Assembly: GCA_900549545.1 (NCBI GenBank)
Contig: URPA01000072.1
Span: 1-8,443, forward strand
DNA: 8,443 nt
DNA from: an uncultured Eubacteriales bacterium
Lineage (GTDB): Bacteria; Bacillota; Clostridia; Oscillospirales; Oscillospiraceae
Direction of reading: 5' to 3'
In this document: in pieces, positions 1-5,384 of the stretch
How positions within the stretch are numbered: position 1 is the first letter of the stretch
How the letters are laid out: every line of letters starts with the position of its first letter
The notes under the pieces: generated by a model
The model's database searches: none
Told to the model about the DNA's origin: nothing
What the model saw: the letters and a program-made list of their open reading frames with translations, nothing else
Position numbers and translations under genes: made by a program

Positions 1-14
1 GTTTCGGAGCGCAA

Positions 15-157
15 CCGCCGTAAGGCGGCTCTTAGCGCGGAGATGAAGTGTCAAGGCGCGAAGCGGCTTGACGATATGGGGATTGTCTTGCTTCAAGTTG
101 ACACCCCATTCAGTCACGGCTAACGCCGTGCCAGCTCCCCACGGAGGGGACGCCAAG
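15..157. repeat. Palindromic MITE-like repeat element, copy 1
   Basis: A run of nested hairpins with no supported gene. The left half has CCGCC/GGCGG (15-19/24-28) and GTCAAG/CTTGAC (50-55/67-72). The right half has CACGGC/GCCGTG (115-120/125-130) and TCCCC/GGGGA (136-140/146-150). GTGTCAA (48-54) is also the inverse of TTGACAC (98-104), so the two halves are roughly opposed. The right half, with CAGTCACGGC, GCCGTGCCAGCTC and GCCAAG, closely matches the right halves of the elements at 2100-2222 and 5203-5354. The core, TTCAAGTTGACACCC, resembles the core of copy 2, TTTTAAGTTAACGCCC. The left boundary is uncertain because hairpin A of the left half is diverged or the element starts before the window. 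Confidence 0.6.
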
Positions 158-200
158 TGGCTGCTGTGCAAATATTAACATCGCAATAAAGGTGAAAACA

Positions 201-869
201 ATGAAGATTTACATAGTCGAAGACGACGCCGCCATCGCGAAGGCCGTGGCGCGGCATATCGAGGGCTGGGGCTGCGAGACGATGATAGCTCAGGATTTCC
301 GAAACATCGTGGATGAGTTTCTGCGATTTGACCCGCAGCTTGTGCTGATGGATATCACCCTGCCCTGCTATGACGGCTACCACTGGTGCGGCGAGATTCG
401 CAAAATATCCAAGGTGCCGATAATTTTCATCTCCTCCGCATCCGACAATATGAACATCGTCATGGCGATGAACATGGGCGGGGATGATTTTATCGCCAAG
501 CCCTTTGACCTGCGCGTGCTGACGGCGAAGGTGCAGGCGATGCTCCGCCGCAGCTACGACTTTGCCCTGACCGGGCGGGTGCTCAGCCACCGGGGCGTGC
601 TCTTAAACACCGAGGATGCGAGCCTGAGCTGCAACGGGCAGAAGCTGGAGCTGACGAAAAACGAGCTTCGCATAATGCAGGTGCTTTTGGAAAACAACGG
701 GCGCACCGTCTCGCGCGATACGCTGATGCAGCGCCTTTGGGAGACGGACAGCTTCGTGGACGAGAACACCCTGAGCGTGAACGTGGCGCGGCTGCGCAAG
801 AAGCTTGAGAGCGCGGGGCTTACGGATTTCATCGTCACGCGCAAGGGCCTGGGCTATATGGTGGAGTAG
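201..869 (+). CDS. OmpR/PhoB-family response regulator of a Bce-type two-component system
   Basis: A cytoplasmic DNA-binding regulator of 222 residues, normal for the family. The receiver domain (about 1-115) has the acidic pocket EDD at 7-9, the phospho-acceptor Asp51 in LVLMDITLP, a Ser-Ser-Ala switch at 78-80 and the conserved Lys100 in IAKPF. A C-terminal winged helix (about 125-222) carries LTKNELRIM, the ENTLSVNVARLRKKL recognition helix and the terminal GLGYMVE. An earlier in-frame GTG at 192 is possible, but it lies inside the likely ribosome-binding site AAAGGTG (188-194), which is well spaced for the ATG at 201. The kinase follows after 145 bases and transporter genes after that, the usual content of a BceRSAB module, so it probably activates the transporter promoter at 2268-2344. 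No convincing promoter of its own is visible. The frame stays open past its TAG stop to 1031. The family call is firm; the Bce subtype comes from context. Confidence 0.95.
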   Translation: MKIYIVEDDAAIAKAVARHIEGWGCETMIAQDFRNIVDEFLRFDPQLVLMDITLPCYDGYHWCGEIRKISKVPIIFISSASDNMNIVMAMNMGGDDFIAKPFDLRVLTAKVQAMLRRSYDFALTGRVLSHRGVLLNTEDASLSCNGQKLELTKNELRIMQVLLENNGRTVSRDTLMQRLWETDSFVDENTLSVNVARLRKKLESAGLTDFIVTRKGLGYMVE

Positions 870-892
870 TGTGAAAATCACACTACTTTATT
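865..892 (+). terminator. Terminator-like hairpin overlapping the regulator stop codon
   Basis: A perfect 10-bp stem AGTAGTGTGA / TCACACTACT (865-874 / 878-887) with an AAA loop is followed by TTATTAAAAAA. The 5' arm contains the TAG stop of the regulator gene, so ribosomes terminating there would melt the stem. The stem is AT-rich and the T run is interrupted, so termination is probably partial. That would lower kinase transcription relative to the regulator. Confidence 0.55.
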
Positions 893-901
893 AAAAAAGG
901 C

Positions 902-935
902 GTGCCGCTCGCCGCTGAAGCGGCAACCGCGGCAC
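902..935 (+). other. GC-rich stem-loop between regulator and kinase genes
   Basis: Two nested perfect stems: GTGCCGC/GCGGCAC (902-908/929-935) around GCCGC/GCGGC (911-915/920-924) with a TGAA tetraloop. They are joined by a 2-base/4-base internal loop, giving 12 bp, nearly all GC. There is no T tract after it, so it is not a classic terminator. It could act as an RNA processing or stability barrier, or as a folding nucleus for the leader of the kinase message. Confidence 0.6.
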
Positions 936-942
936 ATGCCGG

Positions 943-1013
943 ATAATCTCCATTCAGCCACAATGGAGATTGCTGTTCCCTTTGCTGCCGATGTGCGGCT
1001 GAATGGAGATTAT
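943..1013 (+). promoter_or_regulatory. Alternative hairpins covering the kinase ribosome-binding site
   Basis: A 17-base arm ATAATCTCCATTCAGCC (943-959) is the exact reverse complement of 997-1013, which contains the kinase ribosome-binding site GGAG (1005-1008) and ends one base before its start codon. Within the same arm, AATCTCCATT (945-954) is also the exact reverse complement of the nearer segment 962-971, giving a 10-bp hairpin with a 7-base loop. The two pairings exclude each other. The long one hides the ribosome-binding site; the short one leaves it free. What would tip the balance is not visible. Confidence 0.5.
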
Positions 1014-1014
1014 T

Positions 1015-1986
1015 ATGAGATTATTTCTTAAATATCTTTTTGACCGGCGGCGGGTTTTCCTGCTGGTGCTGCTGCTCACGGCGCAGACGGCGCTGCTTGG
1101 CTGGCTCTGGGGCATCCCGGCGGCGGACAGTATGTATGCTTTCGTGACCTCGGGGGTCATCTGCCTGCTGGTGCTGGGCTTTGATTTTGGCCGTTATTTG
1201 AGCAAGCACGCGAGGTTACAGCGGGCGAAGAACCAGATACTCATAAAGCCCAACGCCCTGCCAGAGCCGGAGAGCCAGCTTGACGCGGACTATCATGAGA
1301 TAGTTGACACGCTCAGCCGGGAGCTTGACCGGGCGACGATGGCCTCTGACCGGCGTTATGGCGAGCTTGCCGATTACTTCACCCTCTGGGCGCACGAGAT
1401 TAAAACGCCCATCTCCGCCATGGGGCTTATCCTCCAGCAGGGGCAGACGGAAAACAGCGCCGAGCTTGGCGACGAGCTCGGCCGAATCGAGCAGTGCGTG
1501 GACACGGCGCTCTCCTACATGCGCCTTGAGAGCGATTCAACGGACTTTATTCTCCGCAGCTACGGGCTTGACGGCATCATAAAGCAGGCGCTCAGGAAGC
1601 TCTCCCGCCAGTTCATCAGCCGCCGCATAAGTCTCGAATATGAGGGGACGGACAAGACCACCGTCACGGACGAAAAGTGGCTGGTATTTGTGCTCGAGCA
1701 GATACTCACAAATGCCCTCAAGTACACCCCGCCCGGCGGGAAGATCACCATCACCCAGAGCGGGGACAGCCTCAGCATTGCAGACACCGGCGAGGGCATA
1801 GCGCCCGAGGAGCTGCCGCGCGTCTTTGAGAAGAGCTTCACCGGCGCTAAGGGGCGGCGGGATAAGCGCGCCACCGGCATCGGCCTGTATCTGTGCAAAA
1901 GCGTGCTCAATAAGCTCGGCTGTGAGATATCAGTCAGCTCCACCCCCGGCGCGGGCACAACAGTGACCATCAGCGGCCTGGAATGA
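1015..1986 (+). CDS. Small intramembrane-sensing histidine kinase (BceS type)
   Basis: A 323-residue membrane sensor kinase. Two membrane helices lie at about 14-32 and 41-58, with only a few residues between them. This is the mark of Bce-type 'intramembrane-sensing' kinases, which have no ligand domain and depend on their partner transporter. The phospho-acceptor His127 lies in the H-box FTLWAHEIKTPISAM. The ATP-binding domain shows the N-box EQILTNALKYTPPGG with Asn233, the G1 box DTGEG (257-261), an F-box FEKSFTG, the G2 box TGIGL (287-291) and a terminal G-rich STPGAGTTV. ATG 1015 is chosen over the in-frame ATG at 1003 because GGAG (1005-1008) sits 6 bases upstream of it, whereas 1003 has no ribosome-binding site. 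Its partner is the regulator at 201-869. The gap to that gene is long for such pairs, and the start region can fold into alternative hairpins. Confidence 0.95.
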   Translation: MRLFLKYLFDRRRVFLLVLLLTAQTALLGWLWGIPAADSMYAFVTSGVICLLVLGFDFGRYLSKHARLQRAKNQILIKPNALPEPESQLDADYHEIVDTLSRELDRATMASDRRYGELADYFTLWAHEIKTPISAMGLILQQGQTENSAELGDELGRIEQCVDTALSYMRLESDSTDFILRSYGLDGIIKQALRKLSRQFISRRISLEYEGTDKTTVTDEKWLVFVLEQILTNALKYTPPGGKITITQSGDSLSIADTGEGIAPEELPRVFEKSFTGAKGRRDKRATGIGLYLCKSVLNKLGCEISVSSTPGAGTTVTISGLE

Positions 1987-1991
1987 TAGAC

Positions 1992-2014
1992 AGGGGCATC
2001 GTTAAGATGCCCTT
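1992..2014 (+). terminator. Possible weak terminator after the kinase gene
   Basis: GGGCATC (1994-2000) pairs with GATGCCC (2006-2012) around the loop GTTAA, with two more weak pairs outside. It begins only a few bases after the kinase TGA stop (1984-1986), where a terminator would be expected, but only TTCAAATCT follows and not a true T run. It may stabilise the 3' end of the message rather than end transcription. Confidence 0.3.
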
Positions 2015-2026
2015 CAAATCTATCTT

Positions 2027-2052
2027 GCCTCCCCTTTCGCAAAAGGGCAGGC
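2027..2052 (+). repeat. Solo hairpin related to the dispersed repeat family
   Basis: GCCT-c-CCCTTT, loop CGCA, AAAGGG-c-AGGC: a 10-bp stem with one C/C mismatch. Its sequence (CCTCCCCTTT..AAAGGG) resembles hairpin A of the larger elements (CTCCCC..GGGGAG) and the following TCTGGGG resembles their flank, so it is probably a decayed fragment of the same family. It lies within the gene-free 1987-2371 stretch, which otherwise holds the 1992-2014 hairpin, the 2100-2222 element and the promoter region of the ATPase gene. Confidence 0.35.
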
Positions 2053-2099
2053 TCTGGGGTGCGCAAATCTGCACAGTATCCATCAGTTGCACCGCAGCA

Positions 2100-2222
2100 C
2101 TTGCTTCCCCCGCCGGGGGAAGTGGCGCGAAGCGCCGATAGGGGGTTGCTTTGTTTTAAGTTAACGCCCTCTCAGTCACGGCTACGCCGTGCCAGCTCTC
2201 CCAGAGGGAGAGCCAAGGGGGT
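2100..2222. repeat. Palindromic MITE-like repeat element, copy 2
   Basis: Two opposed double-hairpin halves around a short AT-richer core. Left half: CTTCCCCC/GGGGGAAG (2104-2111/2115-2122), then GGCGC/GCGCC (2124-2128/2132-2136) and a G run. Core: TTGCTTTGTTTTAAGTTAACGCCC. Right half: CACGGC/GCCGTG (2177-2182/2186-2191), then GCTCTCCC/GGGAGAGC (2195-2202/2206-2213) and CCAAGGGG. The outer flanks, CAGTTGCACC on the left and GGTGCAAACTTCAACTG on the right, also look loosely inverted and may be the true ends. There is no transposase, so if mobile it is non-autonomous. It separates the kinase gene from the ATPase gene and could block read-through between them. Confidence 0.7.
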
Positions 2223-2267
2223 GGTGCAAACTTCAACTGCCGCGCAGTTTGAAATATCCCTCCCCCA

Positions 2268-2305
2268 ATCTTACCATTTTGTAAGATAGCCCCGGGCATT
2301 GTAAG
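2268..2305 (+). promoter_or_regulatory. BceR-type operator with an extra downstream half-site
   Basis: ATCTTAC-N6-GTAAGAT (2268-2274/2281-2287) is a perfect inverted repeat. Read as TTACC-ATTT-TGTAA (2271-2284), it fits the TNACA-N4-TGTAA consensus I recall for BceR-like regulators with one mismatch. A further TTGTAAG half-site lies at 2299-2305, exactly 20 bp (two helical turns) after the TTGTAAG at 2279-2285. The position upstream of a promoter with a good -10 and a poor -35 fits activation by the regulator encoded at 201-869. Confidence 0.65.
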
Positions 2306-2315
2306 GGAAAGCTAT

Positions 2316-2344
2316 GGCTGGCGGCTCACGCGGCGCCGTATAAT
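2316..2344 (+). promoter_or_regulatory. Probable activated promoter of the transporter genes
   Basis: A perfect -10 hexamer TATAAT lies at 2339-2344, predicting a start near 2351 and a leader of about 20 bases before the ATPase ATG at 2372. At 16-18 bp upstream there is only GGCTGG-like sequence, far from TTGACA. A good -10 without a -35, just after the operator, is the pattern of an activator-dependent promoter. Confidence 0.55.
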
Positions 2345-2371
2345 GAGCGCATAGAAAGGAATGATATCGTC

Positions 2372-3136
2372 ATGTCTATGCTTGAAGTAAAAAATATACG
2401 CAAAATTTACGACTCCCGCTTTGGCGGCAATAAGGTGCAGGCGCTCACGAATATCTGCTTCAACGTTGAAAAGGGCGAGTTTGTGGCCATCATGGGCGAG
2501 TCCGGCTCCGGCAAAACCACCCTGCTCAACATCCTCGCGACGCTGGATAAGCCCAGCTCCGGCGAGGTGCTGCTTGACGGGCAGAACATCTGCGCCATAA
2601 AGGACAAGCAGCTCTCCGCCTTCCGCCGGGATAATCTCGGCTTCGTGTTTCAGGACTTCAACCTGCTGGACACCTTTTCCATTCAGGACAATATCTTCCT
2701 GCCGCTGGTCATAGCGGGGAAGAAGTATAACGAGATGAGCCGCGCCCTCGCGCCGCTGGCGGATAAGCTCGGCATCAAGGGCATCCTCGCAAAATACCCG
2801 TACGAGGTCTCCGGCGGGCAGAAGCAGCGCGCGGCGGTAGCCCGGGCGCTGATAACCGACCCGCGCATCCTCCTTGCCGACGAGCCGACCGGCGCGCTCG
2901 ATTCCAAGGCCGCCGAGCAGCTTCTGGAGCTTTTTGGCGAGATAAACGCCGGGGGACAGACCATTTTGATGGTGACGCACTCCGTCAAGGCCGCCTGCCA
3001 CGCCGGGCGCGTCCTGTTTATAAAGGACGGGCAGGTGTTCCATCAGCTCTACCGGGGCGAGATGAGCGAGGAGGAGATGTACGGCAAGATTTCCGACACT
3101 CTCACCGTGCTCCAGAAAGGCGGCAGAAATGAGTAA
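2372..3136 (+). CDS. ABC transporter ATP-binding protein, BceA/MacB/LolD-type
   Basis: The 254-residue cytoplasmic ATPase that powers the permease encoded next. The nucleotide-binding domain is complete: Walker A GESGSGKTT (42-50), Q-loop Gln94 in FVFQDFN, signature VSGGQ (146-150), Walker B ILLADE (166-171) followed by PTGALD, and switch His203 in VTHS. The length and the DSRFGGNKVQAL start fit the BceA class, which acts with FtsX-like permeases on cell-wall-active peptides or lipid-cycle intermediates and not as an importer. ATG 2372 is preceded by AAAGGA (2355-2360) with an 11-base gap; the ATG at 2378 would be further away still. The 3' end overlaps the permease gene by 8 bases, so the two are translationally coupled. 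The operator and promoter at 2268-2344 lie immediately upstream. Confidence 0.95.
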   Translation: MSMLEVKNIRKIYDSRFGGNKVQALTNICFNVEKGEFVAIMGESGSGKTTLLNILATLDKPSSGEVLLDGQNICAIKDKQLSAFRRDNLGFVFQDFNLLDTFSIQDNIFLPLVIAGKKYNEMSRALAPLADKLGIKGILAKYPYEVSGGQKQRAAVARALITDPRILLADEPTGALDSKAAEQLLELFGEINAGGQTILMVTHSVKAACHAGRVLFIKDGQVFHQLYRGEMSEEEMYGKISDTLTVLQKGGRNE

Positions 3137-5147
3137 GGCATTTTTCCCGAGGCTTGCCGCGCAGAACATCGTCAAAAACGGCAGGTTCTATATCCCATAC
3201 ATCCTCACCGTCATCTTCACCGCCGCCGCGTTTTACATCTGCCTTGCCATGAGCCTGACGGACGATATGCCCGACAGGGTGCGCTATATGTATCTGAGCG
3301 TGTACATGGGCATCGGCTGCTTCGTGGTGGGGCTGTTTATTCTCATCTTCCTGCTCTACACCAACAGCTTCCTGATGAAGCGCCGGCTAAAGGAGCTGGG
3401 GCTGTATAATGTCCTCGGCATGGGCAAGGGCAATATCGCCGCCGTGCTGGTGTACGAGACGATATATGTCTGGCTCATCGGCGTCGCTCTGGGCGTTGGG
3501 CTCGGCATAGTGTTCAACAAGCTGGTGGGGATGCTGGCCTACCGCCTGATGCGCATTGACGCGGGCTTCGGCCTCACTGTGTCGGTCAAGGGCGCGTGGA
3601 TAACGGCGGCGTTTTTCGGCGTGGTGCTGCTGATAACGCTTATCAAAAACATCCGCAGCCTTCGCAAATATAAGCCCGTGGAGCTGCTCCACGGCGGGAA
3701 TACCGGCGAGCGGGAGCCGAAAACCCGCGTGCTGCTGGCAATTCTCGGCGTGCTGACCCTTGGCGCGGGGTATTACCTCGCCCTTACGGCGAAGGACCCC
3801 ATGACCGCCTTTACGTACTACTTTTTGGCGGTGTTTCTCGTCATAATCGGGACCTACTGCCTGTTTTGCGCGGTGAGCATCGCCGTTTTGAAGGCTCTGC
3901 GCAAAAATCACCGCTTTTTCTACAAGACGCCGAATTTCATCGGCGTGTCCGGCCTTTTGCACCGTATGAACCGCAACGCCGTGGGCCTTGCCAATATCTG
4001 CATCATCTCCACCATGGTCATGGTCATGGTCTCGGGCACGGTGTCCCTCTACGCCGGCACGGAGAGCATCCTCGATGTACGCACCCCGGCAACAATGAGC
4101 ATCAATATTCAGCTTAACTCTCCCGTGGCGGAGTTTGACCGGCAGCAGGTGCTAAGCGGCCTCTGCGCCCTGGCGGAGGAAAAGGGCGTGGATATTGAAA
4201 AAATCTCCTCAATCGGCGTTGTCTCCGCCCGCATGGAGGTGGAGGGCAGCAATTATTACGAGGAGGGCAGCCGCGGCGGGCAGGTGCGCTATATAAACCT
4301 TGTCACCGCCGATGATGTTTACGACGTGCTGGGCGTGCGTCCGGAGCTTGCGGCGGGGGAGGCCATGCTCTTTGGCAGCGACACCTACGGCAGTGCCACC
4401 TTCAACTTAGGTGATACCGTGGAGACCTTTGCGCTCAAGCCCTGCGGCATATACCCGGAGAAAACGGCCCTGGCCTCCGCGCCCTACCGCGAGGCGGGGA
4501 ACACCGATGTGTTCATCCTCCCGGATGAGGAGACGGTGAACAGGCTCACGGAGCTTATAAACTCCATGTATACAAGCTACTCGAACAGGTCGTACACCAT
4601 ATATATTGACACCCCCGCAAGCGACGAGGCGATAGGAGAGTTTATCAGCGCGGCATATAACGCCGACAGCAGCGCCCCCTGGTATACCGGCGGCGGTACG
4701 TCTGTGGGCTATCTCGCCATCAGGACAAGAAGCACCGAGGTGCAGGATTTCTACGCCACAAATGGCGGCTTCCTGTTTCTGGGCGTGTTCCTCGGCGTGG
4801 TGTTCGTGATCGCGATGGTGCTTATTATGTACTATAAGCAGATCTCCGAGGGTTATGAGGACAGGCAGCGCTTTGCCATCATGCAGCAGGTGGGCCTTCC
4901 CAAGCGCGATATCCGCCGCAGCATCAATATGCAGGTGCTCATCGTGTTCTTCGCGCCGCTCATCGTCGCGGGCATTCATGTCGCCTTTGACTTTGGCATG
5001 ATGCGCCAGCTTTTGATGCTCTTTACGATGTTCAACTTCAAGGTCACGGCCATCTGCACCCTCTGCACCTTCGGCGGCTTCGCCCTGCTCTACGCCGCTG
5101 TCTATGCCCTCACCGCGAAGACGTACTATAAAATCGTAAGCGAATAA
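3129..5147 (+). CDS. FtsX-like ABC permease with large extracellular domain (BceB type)
   Basis: A 672-residue membrane subunit, slightly longer than classic BceB. Hydrophobic segments lie at about 20-41, 58-80, 106-129, 155-172, 201-220, 228-254 and 283-310. A soluble region of roughly 235 residues (311-545) follows, then segments at about 546-570, 602-622 and 637-662: the ten-helix layout with the big loop between helices 7 and 8 typical of BceB. In this family that loop decides which peptide antibiotic is recognised, and the permease also controls the kinase. Cytoplasmic FtsX-like stretches such as KRRLKELGLYNVLGMGKG (84-101) and AIMQQVGLPKRDIRRS (583-598) are present in both halves. ATG 3129 overlaps the ATPase stop, with GAAAGG (3115-3120) 8 bases upstream. 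A strong terminator follows. The substrate cannot be told from sequence. Confidence 0.93.
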   Translation: MSKAFFPRLAAQNIVKNGRFYIPYILTVIFTAAAFYICLAMSLTDDMPDRVRYMYLSVYMGIGCFVVGLFILIFLLYTNSFLMKRRLKELGLYNVLGMGKGNIAAVLVYETIYVWLIGVALGVGLGIVFNKLVGMLAYRLMRIDAGFGLTVSVKGAWITAAFFGVVLLITLIKNIRSLRKYKPVELLHGGNTGEREPKTRVLLAILGVLTLGAGYYLALTAKDPMTAFTYYFLAVFLVIIGTYCLFCAVSIAVLKALRKNHRFFYKTPNFIGVSGLLHRMNRNAVGLANICIISTMVMVMVSGTVSLYAGTESILDVRTPATMSINIQLNSPVAEFDRQQVLSGLCALAEEKGVDIEKISSIGVVSARMEVEGSNYYEEGSRGGQVRYINLVTADDVYDVLGVRPELAAGEAMLFGSDTYGSATFNLGDTVETFALKPCGIYPEKTALASAPYREAGNTDVFILPDEETVNRLTELINSMYTSYSNRSYTIYIDTPASDEAIGEFISAAYNADSSAPWYTGGGTSVGYLAIRTRSTEVQDFYATNGGFLFLGVFLGVVFVIAMVLIMYYKQISEGYEDRQRFAIMQQVGLPKRDIRRSINMQVLIVFFAPLIVAGIHVAFDFGMMRQLLMLFTMFNFKVTAICTLCTFGGFALLYAAVYALTAKTYYKIVSE

Positions 5148-5151
5148 ATAG

Positions 5152-5183
5152 AAACCGCAGCCGATGATAAGGCTGCGGTTTTT
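5152..5183 (+). terminator. Intrinsic terminator of the transporter operon
   Basis: AAACCGCAGCC (5152-5162) pairs perfectly with GGCTGCGGTTT (5171-5181) around an 8-base loop, and the 3' arm runs into TTTTT. It begins 5 bases after the permease stop codon. This is the clearest terminator in the window. Confidence 0.9.
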
Positions 5184-5202
5184 CGTGAGATTTTGTACCA
5201 AC

Positions 5203-5354
5203 CCCTTGGCTCCCCTGCGTAAGGGGAGCTGTCAGCGAAGCTGACTGAGGGGTCGTTACCTGTGCTGTGATTAGCTTTACTGCTCAAATATCGCACGTTT
5301 ACAATCCCTCAGTCACGGCTCTGCCGTGCCAGCTCCCTTTACACAAGGGAGCCA
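5203..5354. repeat. Palindromic MITE-like repeat element, copy 3
   Basis: Left half: GCTCCCC/GGGGAGC (5209-5215/5223-5229), then GTCAGC/GCTGAC (5231-5236/5240-5245) and TGAGGGG. Right half, inverted: CCCTCAGT, CACGGC/GCCGTG (5314-5319/5323-5328), then GCTCCCTT/AAGGGAGC (5332-5339/5345-5352). The 50-base core between the halves is AT-richer and, unlike the arms, does not match the cores of the other two copies. The element fills the gap between the two convergent operons and ends about 30 bases from the metal transporter stop codon, so its hairpins may slow leftward transcription leaving that gene. No other feature is seen in 5184-5384. Confidence 0.7.
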
Positions 5355-5384
5355 TTGATTTTGAGCGGATATGATAGTGCATCC

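Noticed and set aside
98..126. TTGACA at 98-103 as the -35 of a regulator promoter
   Set aside because: At 17 bp the matching -10 is TAACGC, a poor match, and both boxes are part of the repeat element; recorded only as a weak possibility.
15..157. Closely spaced hairpins considered as a CRISPR array or attachment site
   Set aside because: No regular repeat-spacer pattern and no integrase or Cas gene; the sequence fits the dispersed repeat family instead.
176..189. TAACA-TCGC-AATAA upstream of the regulator gene as a second BceR-type operator
   Set aside because: The second arm matches only 3 of 5 positions and the site overlaps the ribosome-binding site; not distinguishable from chance.
2059..2289. 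Open frame of 76 codons (+) running through the repeat element between kinase and ATPase genes
   Set aside because: It is made almost entirely of the hairpin repeat, has no ribosome-binding site and ends inside the operator region; such frames are a common by-product of these repeats.
2312..3175. 287-codon open frame (-) opposite the ABC ATPase
   Set aside because: Antisense shadow of a gene with all ATPase motifs intact; no ribosome-binding site or domain seen.
4407..5201. 264-codon open frame (-) opposite the permease
   Set aside because: Histidine- and glutamate-rich antisense translation typical of a shadow of a membrane protein gene; its start lies in the terminator region.
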